A stretch of DNA of 64,000 bases from Faecalicatena contorta (lineage in GTDB: Bacteria; Bacillota; Clostridia; Lachnospirales; Lachnospiraceae): NCBI RefSeq assembly GCF_021531975.1, contig NZ_JAFBIY010000001.1, positions 310,001-374,000 of the forward strand. Direction: 5' to 3'. The first letter of the stretch is position 1. The number at the start of each line of letters is the position of its first letter. Below are positions 52,713 through 61,632 of the stretch, piece by piece. The translations under genes were made by a program, and so were the position numbers. A model generated the notes under the pieces. The model was given only the letters and a program-made list of their open reading frames with translations, had not been told where the DNA came from and did no database searches.

Positions 52713-53225
52713 ATGAAAAATATGCTTCCTCCAAGAAAAGTGAAATTTGAAGCTCAGAAAAAAGAAAGAGAGAATCTGGAATTTCGTTCATTTTTAAAAT
52801 GCAATGCCGATGAAAAAGAATTGGATGAGCAGTTTTCAAAGTTACATGAAGAGTTGTTTGCAAATTATGACTGTAATAGATGCCGAAATTGCTGCAAGAT
52901 GTTTCATGGAAGTATTCCAGTTGCAGTTGTTGAAAAAGGTGCATTACATCTGGAAACTACAGTGAATGAATTTATTGAATTATACTTAGATGGAAAAGAT
53001 AGTGATGGGAATTATCAGACTAAACATAAGCCATGTGACTTTATACAAGTAGATGGGAGTTGTAAGTTGGGTGATTGCAAGCCTGAAAGCTGTAAAAAAT
53101 ATCCATATACGAATCAACCAGAACGTCTGAGGAGCTTATATAGTGTGTTGGATACGGTAGCCGTCTGCCCGGTAGCTTTTGAAATCTATGAAAGGCTGAA
53201 AAAAGAATATGGGTTCAAAAAATAA
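52713..53225 (+). CDS. YkgJ-family Cys-cluster protein
   Basis: 170 aa. CNRCRNCCKMF matches the CxxCxxCC core of the YkgJ zinc/iron-chelating family, with further Cys in KPCDF, SCKLGDCKPESCKKYP and VAVCPVAF completing the pattern. These proteins bind a metal or Fe-S centre; function unknown. The start is uncertain: the ATG at 52713 has AAAGG only 2 bases away, another ATG follows at 52722, and the frame is open upstream to before 52578 through apparently degenerate sequence. Confidence 0.8.
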   Translation: MKNMLPPRKVKFEAQKKERENLEFRSFLKCNADEKELDEQFSKLHEELFANYDCNRCRNCCKMFHGSIPVAVVEKGALHLETTVNEFIELYLDGKDSDGNYQTKHKPCDFIQVDGSCKLGDCKPESCKKYPYTNQPERLRSLYSVLDTVAVCPVAFEIYERLKKEYGFKK

Positions 53226-53351
53226 ATTGACAAAGAAATCAATTTACCGGACATTCCTCGCCTGATTCGGATGATGATGGAGAAACAGTCACTAACAGAA
53301 AAGGAAACTCTTCCGGGAAAGCACTTATCGAAACTAGATAGAAAAATGTGA
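53226..53351 (+). pseudogene. Headless remnant, 41 codons
   Basis: Immediately after the YkgJ stop, the same frame stays open (IDKEINLPDIPRLIRMMMEK and onward) to a TGA. No start or ribosome binding site. Probably the tail of a lost gene; not identified. Confidence 0.3.
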
Positions 53352-53411
53352 AAAATTTAGCAAAATTATACGATTATGTTCAAAAAAATAAGAATATTTA
53401 TGTGCAAAATA

Positions 53412-53440
53412 TTGATTTATTCTTCTGGATAAGCTATATT
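53412..53440 (+). promoter_or_regulatory. Promoter of the SDR gene at 53513
   Basis: TTGATT, 17-nt spacer, TATATT (53435-53440). A CTTGCA/TGCAAG hairpin (53455-53478) lies in the leader. Confidence 0.55.
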
Positions 53441-53512
53441 AATATTATTGGTGGCTTGCAGTTGATTTGATTTGCAAGAAGGAAAATGTATAGAGACAGG
53501 AGGATTTTAACA

Positions 53513-54316
53513 ATGGACAGATTAAAAGGAAAAGTAGCTATCGTTACTGGTTCTACAAGTGGAATCGGAATTGGAATCGCAAAATTATTTGCAGCAGAAG
53601 GAGCAAAGGTTGTTATCTGCGGACGTAGAGAAGCAAAAGGACAGGCTGTTGTGGACGAGATCGTGGCAGCAGGAGGAGAAGCTTCTTACCACTTTATGGA
53701 TATCACAGATGTTGCTACAACAGAGAAGCTGATTGCTGATACTGCAGAGAAATACGGAAAGATTGATATTCTGGTAAATAACGCTGCTAACGTTGCACTG
53801 AAAGACGGACGTGTAGACGAGCTGACTCTTGAAATGTGGGATGCTATTTTTGAAAGTGATATGCGTGGTACATTCTATGCTGTTAAGAGTGTTATTCCGT
53901 ATATGCAGAAGAATGAGAAGGGTGGATCCATCATCAACATTGGTTCTATGGCTTCCTGTGGCGGTGACCTTGGATCTACAGCTTATGCATGTGCAAAAGC
54001 AGGTGTTGATATGCTGACAAAATATACAGCTCTGCAGTATGGTAAACAGAACATCCGCTGCAACTGTGTTCGTCCAGGTCTTATCGTTACACCACAGAAT
54101 GAAGCTCATGTACCACAGGCACTGAAGGATATCTTTACAAGCAATATCTGTGTAAACCGCTATGGTGCTCCAGAAGATATCGGACATATGTGTGTATATC
54201 TTGCATCTGACGAAAGTGAATATTTCACAGGTCAGGTTGTTACAGTAGATGGTGGTCTGAATTCTCATGTATCAACAGTTGCACAGTTTAAAGAGTTAAG
54301 TTCACGTACATGGTAA
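53513..54316 (+). CDS. SDR family oxidoreductase
   Basis: 267 aa classical short-chain dehydrogenase. VTGSTSGIGIGIA is the cofactor loop, VICGRRE follows beta-2 (Arg suggests NADP(H)), NNAANVAL the NNAG-type motif, and Ser145, Tyr158 and Lys162 (YACAK) the catalytic residues. The C-terminal 35 residues (GGLNSHVSTVAQFKELSSRTW) extend beyond the usual GG-end. Gut Lachnospiraceae carry many hydroxysteroid dehydrogenases of this family, but nothing here proves a bile acid or steroid substrate. Start at 53513 behind AGGAGG. Monocistronic, with a strong promoter and terminator. Confidence 0.88.
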   Translation: MDRLKGKVAIVTGSTSGIGIGIAKLFAAEGAKVVICGRREAKGQAVVDEIVAAGGEASYHFMDITDVATTEKLIADTAEKYGKIDILVNNAANVALKDGRVDELTLEMWDAIFESDMRGTFYAVKSVIPYMQKNEKGGSIINIGSMASCGGDLGSTAYACAKAGVDMLTKYTALQYGKQNIRCNCVRPGLIVTPQNEAHVPQALKDIFTSNICVNRYGAPEDIGHMCVYLASDESEYFTGQVVTVDGGLNSHVSTVAQFKELSSRTW

Positions 54317-54350
54317 TAAAAAAGAATATCAGGTAATGTACTACATATAG

Positions 54351-54385
54351 AAACAGCAGCCTTGACAGTCAGGGCTGCTGTTTTT
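54351..54385 (+). terminator. Terminator after the SDR gene
   Basis: AAACAGCAGCC / GGCTGCTGTTT (11 bp) with an 11-nt loop and a T run; probably shared by the convergent aldehyde dehydrogenase gene. Confidence 0.85.
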
Positions 54386-54399
54386 CGTATAAATTTATA

Positions 54400-55779
54400 C
54401 TATTTTAAAAACATACGGATCAGTTTTTCATTGATTTTCTTATATGGTTTGTAGCGCATCGGGAGATCCAGCCATGTCTTTTTGTCGACAATACTCTTGT
54501 AATGTGAGAAGGTATCGAATCCGTCTTTTCCGTGATAGGAGCCCATGCCGCTTGCTCCAAATCCTCCGAATCCCATTTCGCTGGTTGCCAGATGAATAAT
54601 GGTATCATTGACACAGCCACCGCCAAATCCGCAGCGTTCCGTAATAACGTCTGCAACGGTCCGACTTCCGGTAAAGATATATAATGCCAGCGGGTGTGGC
54701 ATGGAATTCACATTACGGATCACTTCGTCAATGGAATCGTAAGTCAATATTGGCATAAGAGGTCCGAAAATTTCTTCCTGCATTACGGCATCGGCAAATG
54801 TTACATTGTCCATGACAGTTGGTTCAATCTGAAGAGTATTCCTGTTGCTTTGTCCGCCGTGTACGACTTTTTCGTTGTCAATCAGACCAAGAATACGGTC
54901 GAAATGTTTTTCGTTGATAATTTTACCGTAATCTTCTTTTGTCAGAGGCTGTTTTCCAAATTGCTTTTGAATCTGCCGTTTGATTTCCTTTAACAGCTTA
55001 TCTTTTACAGCACGGTCGCAGTAGATGTAATCTGGAGCAACACATGTCTGACCGCAGTTCAGGAATTTTCCGAAGACGATTCGTCTGGCGGCAAGACGAA
55101 GATTAGCTGATTTTTCAACGATACAAGGGCTTTTGCCACCCAGCTCCAGAGTAACAGGAGTCAGATGGGCAGATGCCTGACGCATGACTTCTTTCCCGAC
55201 CCCCTGACTTCCGGTAAAGAAAATATAGTCAAAATGCTCTCTCAGAAGACAAGTATTCTCTGCTCGTCCACCTGTAATAACAGCAACATATTTTGGATCG
55301 AAGCATTTTTCAATGATTTTTTTCATGATTTCGCTCGTACATGGCGAATAAGCACTTGGCTTGATGACCGCAGTATTTCCGGCGGCCAGTGCATCTACCA
55401 GTGGTTCGATCGTCAGAAGGAATGGATAGTTCCAGGGGCTCATGATCAGAGTGACGCCGTACGGAGATGGCTTTTTATAGCTTCTGGAGTGAAATTGTGC
55501 CAGTGGAGTATGGACAGTTTTCTCTTTGGCGAAAGAGCGTATATGCTTTAGCATATAGGAAATTTCGCTGAGTACCATTCCTGTTTCGCACATGTAAGTT
55601 TCAAAGGCGCTTTTGCCAAGGTCCTTTTTAATTGCTTCGTTTATTTCATTTTCATAATGTATAATGCAAGATTTCAGTTTCTGCAGAGCTTTTAGGCGAT
55701 ATTCTGCATTTAATGTTACTCCTGTGTAGAAAAAGGTGCGCTGCTCGCTTACGATTTTCCTGATATCAGTTTCTGTCAT
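54400..55779 (-). CDS. Aldehyde dehydrogenase (class 3 / coniferyl type)
   Basis: 459 aa NAD(P)-dependent aldehyde dehydrogenase, length of the class 3 (YwdH/AldH) group. SPWNYPF and FTGSQGVGKEV are cofactor motifs, LELGGKSP holds Glu212 and NCGQTCVAPD the catalytic Cys246. The C-terminal end (LPMRYKPYKKINEKLIRMFLK) resembles the membrane-associated tail of fatty aldehyde dehydrogenases. It overlaps the upstream alcohol dehydrogenase gene by 14 bp, so alcohol and aldehyde oxidation are coupled in expression. Under MarR control. Confidence 0.9.
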   Translation of the reverse strand: MTETDIRKIVSEQRTFFYTGVTLNAEYRLKALQKLKSCIIHYENEINEAIKKDLGKSAFETYMCETGMVLSEISYMLKHIRSFAKEKTVHTPLAQFHSRSYKKPSPYGVTLIMSPWNYPFLLTIEPLVDALAAGNTAVIKPSAYSPCTSEIMKKIIEKCFDPKYVAVITGGRAENTCLLREHFDYIFFTGSQGVGKEVMRQASAHLTPVTLELGGKSPCIVEKSANLRLAARRIVFGKFLNCGQTCVAPDYIYCDRAVKDKLLKEIKRQIQKQFGKQPLTKEDYGKIINEKHFDRILGLIDNEKVVHGGQSNRNTLQIEPTVMDNVTFADAVMQEEIFGPLMPILTYDSIDEVIRNVNSMPHPLALYIFTGSRTVADVITERCGFGGGCVNDTIIHLATSEMGFGGFGASGMGSYHGKDGFDTFSHYKSIVDKKTWLDLPMRYKPYKKINEKLIRMFLK

Positions 55780-57004
55780 TACTGTTATCCTCCTTTTCTT
55801 CGTCCCATTCCATTAACATATAGTAGAATGCTTCCAGCTCATGCGCATCCATAAGCACCGGTACCGGATAGAGTGGATTCGCTTCCTTGTCGGCATAGTG
55901 AGCCAGCTTTGGAATATCCTCTTCTTTGATTTCCTTTACACGGTCTCCGATATGGAAACGGGTCTTCATATCTTTGATCGCCTGAATGAATCGCTGTGCT
56001 GCTTCGTCATGTGGCGTTTCTTTATCTGCGATTCCTGCTGCAATGGCCAGCTGGTGGAGCTTTTTGTGTATGGATGCCCCATAGGCTTCCAGTACAAAAG
56101 GCAGAATAATGGTATTCGCAAGACCGTGCGGGACATTGTACTCACCGCCCAGAGAATGGGCTACTGCATGAACATATCCGACATAGGATTTTGTAAATGC
56201 ACAGCCTGCATAGAAAGAAGCATGGAGCATATTTCTTCTGGCGTCTACATTACTTCCGTCATGATATACAGTATCAATGTTTTCAAAGATAAGCTTTACA
56301 GCTAAGAGGGCATCTTTTCTTGTGCCATAGGTCGTAGAATTACCAATATACGCTTCCACAGCATGTGTCAGCGCATCCATTCCGGTTGTTGCGGTGATAA
56401 AAGGTGGAAGGCTTAAAGTCACCTTCGGGTCTAGTACAGCGTAACGTGGGATGAGCGGGAAGTCATTGATGGCATATTTGTGTCTGGTCTGTGCATCAGT
56501 GATGACTGCAGCAAGCGTTGTTTCGCTTCCGGTTCCGGCTGTCGTCGGAATTGCGATGAGAAGCGGCAGTTTTTTGTGAACCTTCAAAATTCCCTTCATC
56601 TTTGACAGTGGCTGATTTGGTTTTGCAATGCGTGCGCCGACCGCTTTGGCACAGTCCATACTTGAACCCCCGCCGAAGCCTATAATTGCATTACAGTCAT
56701 TTGCTTCATACATTTCCAATGCCTCTGCAACGTTTGTTGTTGTCGGGTTGGCAACTGTTTTATCATAAATGGAGAAGGCAATTTTGTTATCCGTAAGTGC
56801 GCGTTCCAGTCGTTTGGTAAGTCCAAGTGACATAATACCTGCATCGGTAATAACCAGCACATTGTCACATTTTTTCTTCCGGATAAAATCAGGAACGGTC
56901 TTTACACTTCCTACGATTTTCGGTTTCCGGTAAGGGAGGAAGGGAAGTGCGATTTTAAAAATAGTTTGAAATGTTCTGCAGTAAGCTTTCTTTAATGGAT
57001 TCAT
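55766..57004 (-). CDS. Iron-containing alcohol dehydrogenase
   Basis: 412 aa group III alcohol dehydrogenase. GFGGGSSMDCAKAVG is the NAD(P) loop, IPTTAGTGSETT the nucleotide site, and metal-ligand His residues occur in TGMDALTHAVEAYIG, YVHAVAHSLGGEYNVPHGLAN. Interconverts an alcohol and aldehyde; the next gene, an aldehyde dehydrogenase, would handle the product. It overlaps the MarR gene by 4 bp (ATGA) and the aldehyde dehydrogenase by 14 bp. Substrate unknown, possibly long-chain or aromatic alcohols. Confidence 0.92.
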   Translation of the reverse strand: MNPLKKAYCRTFQTIFKIALPFLPYRKPKIVGSVKTVPDFIRKKKCDNVLVITDAGIMSLGLTKRLERALTDNKIAFSIYDKTVANPTTTNVAEALEMYEANDCNAIIGFGGGSSMDCAKAVGARIAKPNQPLSKMKGILKVHKKLPLLIAIPTTAGTGSETTLAAVITDAQTRHKYAINDFPLIPRYAVLDPKVTLSLPPFITATTGMDALTHAVEAYIGNSTTYGTRKDALLAVKLIFENIDTVYHDGSNVDARRNMLHASFYAGCAFTKSYVGYVHAVAHSLGGEYNVPHGLANTIILPFVLEAYGASIHKKLHQLAIAAGIADKETPHDEAAQRFIQAIKDMKTRFHIGDRVKEIKEEDIPKLAHYADKEANPLYPVPVLMDAHELEAFYYMLMEWDEEKEDNSNDRN

Positions 57005-57474
57005 ATTCTTTTATCCTCATCTTTCTCATATAATTCCTGACAGCTCTCTTCCAGATTATCAGCGATCAGAAAGAGAACATGATAGAAAATGCGGCGTTCT
57101 TCTTCTGAGATGCCTTTGCCTCCGGCACAGACGGCATGGAGGATCCGTTCATTGACCTCTATAGAGCACTCTTTGCCAATTTGGGTCAGGGTAGCTTTTG
57201 CCCGATACTTTTTATCTCCTTGTGGGAGTGAATACGTAATATACTGCTTTTCTTCCAGATCAGCAAGGGTGCGCGAGATCCCGGCCTTATCCTCGTTACA
57301 CATGCTGCACAGATCCGCGGCGGTCAGGCCCTCAGGATGCTGATTCAGATAATAAAGGCACATGACATGATTTCCCTTAAGCCCCCAGGAACGCATTTCC
57401 ATTTTCTTGATTTTCTGAATGGATTTATAAATGCGGGCGACACCGTTTGTCAGTTGTTCAAATCTCTGTATCAT
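57001..57474 (-). CDS. MarR family transcriptional regulator
   Basis: 157 aa winged-helix regulator. LTAADLCSMCNEDKAGISRTLADLEEKQYITYSLPQGDKKYRAKATLTQIG is the MarR helix-turn-helix and wing. The two Cys in DLCSMCNEDK could allow oxidant or electrophile sensing (inference). First gene of a three-gene operon with alcohol and aldehyde dehydrogenases; a perfect 26-nt palindrome between its promoter and start is the obvious autoregulatory operator. An aldehyde or phenolic inducer would make sense. Confidence 0.9.
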   Translation of the reverse strand: MIQRFEQLTNGVARIYKSIQKIKKMEMRSWGLKGNHVMCLYYLNQHPEGLTAADLCSMCNEDKAGISRTLADLEEKQYITYSLPQGDKKYRAKATLTQIGKECSIEVNERILHAVCAGGKGISEEERRIFYHVLFLIADNLEESCQELYEKDEDKRI

Positions 57475-57490
57475 AATAGCCTCACTTTCA

Positions 57491-57516
57491 CAAGAAGTTG
57501 ATTAATCAACTTCTTG
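57491..57516. promoter_or_regulatory. MarR operator palindrome
   Basis: Perfect 26-nt palindrome, half-site CAAGAAGTTGATT, lying 17 bp upstream of the marR-type start and just downstream of the -10 box. Size and placement fit a MarR dimer site blocking transcription. Confidence 0.8.
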
Positions 57517-57526
57517 AATCAAATTG

Positions 57527-57555
57527 AATATAACAGGTGAGAACCGATTTGTCAA
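57527..57555 (-). promoter_or_regulatory. Promoter of the MarR-alcohol-aldehyde dehydrogenase operon
   Basis: Minus strand TTGACA (complement of 57550-57555), 17 nt, TATATT (complement of 57527-57532). Confidence 0.8.
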
Positions 57556-57615
57556 TAAGACAGAGGTGTGTTATGATAAAATACAAAGATACCAGAGAGA
57601 AGGCGGGAGAAAACG

Positions 57616-58419
57616 ATGACAGGAAAGAAAGCAGCATTATTTTTTGATATAGATGGAACGATTCTTAGCATATCAACACTTACTGTCCCGGAGAGTACAA
57701 TAAAGGCGCTTAAGCTTGCGAGGGCGAAAGGACACGAGATATTTATCAATACTGGAAGAACAGTGTGTGCTCTCCCTGCGAATATTAAATGTCTGCCGTT
57801 TGATGGATTTTTGTGTGGTTGCGGCAGTTACCTGGTCTATCATGATGAGGTGTTACTTTCTGCGTCATTTCCTATGGAAAGAGGATACCGTTATATTGAT
57901 GAGATGAAGAAGTGTAATGTGGAAGGACTCCTTGAGGGGGAAGAAGACACTTATTTTTCGGAACGGGTATATCGATTTGAACAGCTGGAGGCTGAGAGAC
58001 GATATGCGGAAAGTCTTGGACTGGGAAGAGAGACGACAATTGAGAAGAAGAACTTTGAATATAGAAAGATGTTGGTTTGTACGGACGAAAAGAGCGATAA
58101 AGAACGGTTTTTTCAGGTGATTTCAGAAGATTTTGCAGTAATCGACCGAAGAAATGGAGCGTATGAGTGTATTCAAAAGCAATATTCAAAAGCGACTGCG
58201 ATTGCTTATATGCAGCATTATCTTGGATTTGAGAAAGACCAGGTCTATGTGTTTGGTGACAGCGGGAATGATCTGGCGATGTTCGAGTATGCAGACCATG
58301 CGGTTGCCATGAAAGTACATGATCCGATGCTGGATCCATATACGGAGTATGTGACTGATACAGTCGAAAATGATGGGATTTATAAGGCGCTTCTGCATTA
58401 TGGATTAATTGGATCATAA
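57616..58419 (+). CDS. HAD-superfamily Cof-like phosphatase
   Basis: 267 aa HAD subfamily IIB enzyme. FFDIDGTILS carries the nucleophile and acid Asp pair (motif I), INTGRT motif II, the conserved Lys (QYSKATA) motif III, and VFGDSGNDLAMFEYA motif IV. The Cof-type cap is present. It dephosphorylates sugar phosphates or flavin/phosphate intermediates; substrate unassigned. Single gene, divergent from the MarR operon. Confidence 0.9.
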   Translation: MTGKKAALFFDIDGTILSISTLTVPESTIKALKLARAKGHEIFINTGRTVCALPANIKCLPFDGFLCGCGSYLVYHDEVLLSASFPMERGYRYIDEMKKCNVEGLLEGEEDTYFSERVYRFEQLEAERRYAESLGLGRETTIEKKNFEYRKMLVCTDEKSDKERFFQVISEDFAVIDRRNGAYECIQKQYSKATAIAYMQHYLGFEKDQVYVFGDSGNDLAMFEYADHAVAMKVHDPMLDPYTEYVTDTVENDGIYKALLHYGLIGS

Positions 58420-58432
58420 TGCTCCGGCAGTC

Positions 58433-58461
58433 TTTACAAACATGATCTCGTATTTTACAAT
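58433..58461 (+). promoter_or_regulatory. Promoter of the butanol-dehydrogenase-like gene
   Basis: TTTACA, 17-nt spacer, TACAAT (58456-58461), 29 bp before the ATG, which has AGGAGG in front. Confidence 0.55.
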
Positions 58462-58490
58462 ATAAAAAGAGAAAGCAGGAGGTATTTTTT

Positions 58491-59666
58491 ATGAATAATT
58501 TCACATTTTATAGTCCTACATATTTTGTGTTCGGAAAAGATGAAGAAAATAATGCAGGACATTATGTAAAGCGTTTTGGGGGAAGCAAGGTGCTGATTCA
58601 TTTTGGTGGAGGCTCTGTGAAAAGAAGCGGGCTTCTGGATAGAGTGGAGGCTTCGCTGAAAGCAGAAGGAATCGAATACGTTGAGCTTGGCGGAGTCAGA
58701 CCGAATCCAAGAAGTGGTCTTGTTTATGAGGGAATCGAGCTGTGTCGGAAAGAAAGCATTGATTTTGTTCTGGCAGTAGGAGGCGGAAGCACCATTGATT
58801 CTGCTAAGGCTATTGCAGCAGGAGCTGTTTACGATGGAGATTTCTGGGACTTTTACCAGGGTAGATTAGTGACAAATGCACTGCCTGTTGGAACCGTTCT
58901 TACCATTGCGGCTGCTGGAAGTGAAGGATCGCCAGATTCTGTGATTACGAATGAAAATGGAATGTATAAAAGAGGTGCGACAGGAGAAGCACTGCGCCCG
59001 GCATTTTCCATTTTAAATCCGGCTCTTACACAGACATTGCCGGCTTATCAGACGGCATGCGGCGTTACAGATATTATGGCACATCTGTTTGAACGTTATT
59101 TTACCAATACAAAAGAAGTAGAAGTGACAGACCGCATGATTGAAGGGCTGCTTATGACAATGATTCATGAGGCACCGCGTGTGATCGAAGACCCGGATAA
59201 TTATGATGCACGTGCCAATATTATGTGGGCCGGCATGATGGCTCATAATAATTCCTGTGGTGTCGGACGCGAACAGGACTGGTCCAGCCATGATATTGAG
59301 CATGAATTGTCTGCAATTTATGACTGCGCACATGGTGCTGGACTTGCAGTTGTGTTCCCGGCATGGATGACTTACACCATGCAGCATGATGTCAATCGTT
59401 TTGCGCAGCTTGCATCCCGTGTATGGGGCTGTTCTATGGATTTTGCACATCCGGAAGTAACAGCGAAGGCAGGCATTGAAGCGCTTAAGGCATTCCTCAA
59501 AGGAATCGGAATGCCGGCAAACTTTGCAGAGCTTGGTGCCAGAGAAGAAGATATCGAAAAGATGGCACATACCGCATGTTATGGTGACGGAAGAAAAGGA
59601 ACCATTGGTGGATTTGTAAAGCTTGGCGAAAAGGATGTGGCAGAGATTTACAGACTGATGTTATAA
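58491..59666 (+). CDS. Iron-containing alcohol dehydrogenase, BdhA/YugJ type
   Basis: 391 aa. NNFTFYSPTYFVFGKDEE is the start typical of NADPH-dependent butanol dehydrogenases; AVGGGSTIDSAKAIAAG is the cofactor loop, AAAGSEGSPDSVI the nucleotide site, and metal ligands sit in GVTDIMAHLFERYF, DIEHELSAIYDCAHGAGLA. It reduces short-chain aldehydes as an electron sink in fermentation. Stand-alone gene with its own promoter and terminator. Confidence 0.92.
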   Translation: MNNFTFYSPTYFVFGKDEENNAGHYVKRFGGSKVLIHFGGGSVKRSGLLDRVEASLKAEGIEYVELGGVRPNPRSGLVYEGIELCRKESIDFVLAVGGGSTIDSAKAIAAGAVYDGDFWDFYQGRLVTNALPVGTVLTIAAAGSEGSPDSVITNENGMYKRGATGEALRPAFSILNPALTQTLPAYQTACGVTDIMAHLFERYFTNTKEVEVTDRMIEGLLMTMIHEAPRVIEDPDNYDARANIMWAGMMAHNNSCGVGREQDWSSHDIEHELSAIYDCAHGAGLAVVFPAWMTYTMQHDVNRFAQLASRVWGCSMDFAHPEVTAKAGIEALKAFLKGIGMPANFAELGAREEDIEKMAHTACYGDGRKGTIGGFVKLGEKDVAEIYRLML

Positions 59667-59667
59667 G

Positions 59668-59709
59668 AAAAACGAGAACGAAGACGGATCTGTCTTCGTT
59701 CTCGTTTTT
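59668..59709 (+). terminator. Terminator after the butanol-dehydrogenase-like gene
   Basis: Perfect 18-bp stem from AAAAACGAGAACGAAGAC and its complement around GGATCT; the T run is within the 3' arm. Bidirectional. Confidence 0.85.
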
Positions 59710-59743
59710 CATGCACATTTTTCAAGATATGGAGAATGGTTCA

Positions 59744-60814
59744 TTAGTTTAAAACCATGAGTTCTTTTGGGAAATGCGTTAAGATTTCCGTTCCATTTTC
59801 CGTAATGAGAACAGTGTCTTCAATACGGATTCCGCCCCATCCCGGGATATAGATACCAGGTTCCATAGTAATGATGCAGCCTTTTTCCATTGTTTTTGTT
59901 CCATAATTTCCGAGGAAAGGTTCTTCGTGCAGATCCAGACCAACACCGTGTCCGATTCCTGCATAATAGTATTCTTCGTATTTTGCAACTTTTTTTCTGA
60001 TCTCTTCGTCTGGTTTAGTGGCGTGTACACCAGGTCCCATGAACTTAAGTCCGGTTTCCTGTCCTTCTTTTACCAGATTATAGATTTCCAGTTGCTTTTC
60101 GTCAGGAGTACCGACAATAAAGGTACGTGTTGTATCAGAAATATAACCATTGTACATTGCCCCATAATCAACGAGGACAAGGTCACCATTTTCAATCTTT
60201 TTATCACTTGGTTTTCCGTGCAGCAGAGAAGTTTTTGCACCGGAAATCAGGATAGTCTCAAATCCAATGTCATGTGCGCCATGCATTTTCATGTTAAATT
60301 CCAGACGGGCACATAATTCACGTTCAGTAACCCCTGGTTTGATAAATGGAACCAGTTCTTCTAAAGCTTTATCTGCAATCTCACAGGCAATACGTGTGTT
60401 TGCAATCTCTTCCGGTGTTTTTGTGTAACGCAGTTCTTCCACAATATTCTGGGTTGGGACAAATTCGATTCCGTGAGAATTCAACCTTGTTTCAATATTT
60501 GAATATTTGTCGTAAGTAGTGAAGCATTCTTCAAATCCAAGGCGCTTTATGCCCGCTTTTACACAGATACTTTCCAATGCTTTTGGAATGCTTCGATCAA
60601 ATAAATGCCAGTTCACGATTTCAAATTCCGGGCAGCTCTTCTGAGCAAGTTCTGTAAAACGGCTGTCCGTAATCAGATAATTTCCCTGTGGACATATGAC
60701 AGCATACGCAAGTTCATCCGGGTAACCGGAAATATATTTTACATTTGATTCTTTGGTAATATAGATACCATCAAGATTTTGTTCCGCTAAAATATTCAAT
60801 AATCGTTTCATCAT
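59744..60814 (-). CDS. Xaa-Pro aminopeptidase-like M24 peptidase
   Basis: 356 aa with an N-terminal creatinase-like domain and a pita-bread catalytic domain. Metal ligands: two Asp in LVDYGAMYNGYISDTTR, His in GIGHGVGLDLHEEP, Glu in TMEPGIYIP and Glu in GIRIEDTVLI. It releases N-terminal residues next to proline. The first two codons are ATG ATG with GGAGG 16 bases away, so the start signal is not ideal. It follows the truncated LysR gene on the same strand but has its own promoter. Confidence 0.92.
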   Translation of the reverse strand: MMKRLLNILAEQNLDGIYITKESNVKYISGYPDELAYAVICPQGNYLITDSRFTELAQKSCPEFEIVNWHLFDRSIPKALESICVKAGIKRLGFEECFTTYDKYSNIETRLNSHGIEFVPTQNIVEELRYTKTPEEIANTRIACEIADKALEELVPFIKPGVTERELCARLEFNMKMHGAHDIGFETILISGAKTSLLHGKPSDKKIENGDLVLVDYGAMYNGYISDTTRTFIVGTPDEKQLEIYNLVKEGQETGLKFMGPGVHATKPDEEIRKKVAKYEEYYYAGIGHGVGLDLHEEPFLGNYGTKTMEKGCIITMEPGIYIPGWGGIRIEDTVLITENGTEILTHFPKELMVLN

Positions 60815-60851
60815 AATACTTGTATATAGCCTCCTAAATTATTTGTACTAT

Positions 60852-60861
60852 GGTTTAAACC
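60852..60861. promoter_or_regulatory. Palindrome GGTTTAAACC near the M24 promoter
   Basis: Perfect 10-nt palindrome about 15 bp downstream of the -10 box, within a longer imperfect dyad (ACCAAGGTTTAAACCATAGT). Possible repressor site. Confidence 0.35.
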
Positions 60862-60875
60862 TTGGTCTATGGAAT

Positions 60876-60904
60876 AAAATAGCAACTAGTATCAAAATTG
60901 TCAA
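60876..60904 (-). promoter_or_regulatory. Promoter of the M24 peptidase gene
   Basis: Minus strand TTGACA (complement of 60899-60904), 17 nt, TATTTT (complement of 60876-60881). Placed between the LysR remnant and the peptidase. Confidence 0.6.
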
Positions 60905-60921
60905 TAAATAATTAAAAAAAA

Positions 60922-61632
60922 CTACAAATTTATCGAAGGTGCACAAAAGGAATGGTTTTTACTCCATTCTTTGACATAATCTAAAAATTTTATCGTTGCA
61001 AGAGTAGGAGGCGTCTTTGTATAAGCCACACCAAGTGTACGTGAATAATGCTCGGTAAAAGAACGGATACAGACGTCAAAAGGGGCATTGTATAAAAGTA
61101 GTTTGGGCAGGATAGTGATTCCAAATCCTTTTTCCACCATCTTGAGTGTTGCAAAATCCTCGTTTAATCGATAGCGAATCTTCGGGGTAATGTTATTCAG
61201 TTCAAAAATCTGCCCTGTCTCATAGTCCAGTCCATCTGAAGACAGGACAAAATTCTCGTGATTGACATCAGACAGAGATACAGCGACCTTGTCTGCCAGA
61301 GGATGATTTTGAGGTGTTACCAGCATCAGCTCATCTTTTCCCAGGGAGATGAAAGGCAGATCTGGAACAGAATAGTGAGAAACAAAAATGCAGTCCAGCT
61401 TATTTTCCTGAATTTTTTCTTTTAGCGGATTGAATCCATCGACAGTCAGCTCAAAGTTGATATTTGGATACTCTTCAGAAAAAAGTTTCAGGATATCTGG
61501 AAGCCAATGGTAGGAAACACTTTGAATTGCACCGATACGAATGTATCCGCTGTCAAGGCTTGTGAGATTGGAGGCAATCTGTGAGATACGGTTTTCCTCT
61601 GCACAGATGAACTGATCGGTCTTGGACTTCAT
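60922..61632 (-). pseudogene. LysR-type regulator lacking its DNA-binding domain
   Basis: 236 codons covering only the linker and the effector-binding domain: SGYIRIGAIQSVSYHWLPDILKLFSEEYPNI is the start of the LysR substrate domain and runs to a natural C-terminus (SKNHSFCAPSINL). The usual 60-70 residue helix-turn-helix is absent; the frame remains open for six more codons upstream (NKAHTL) and then meets sequence belonging to the opposite, IlvD-like gene. An ATG exists at the break but no ribosome binding site is convincing. A deletion removed the front of both genes. Confidence 0.85.

Noticed and set aside
53513-54316. Naming the SDR a hydroxysteroid (bile acid) dehydrogenase
   Set aside because: Only general SDR motifs are visible; substrate cannot be read from them.
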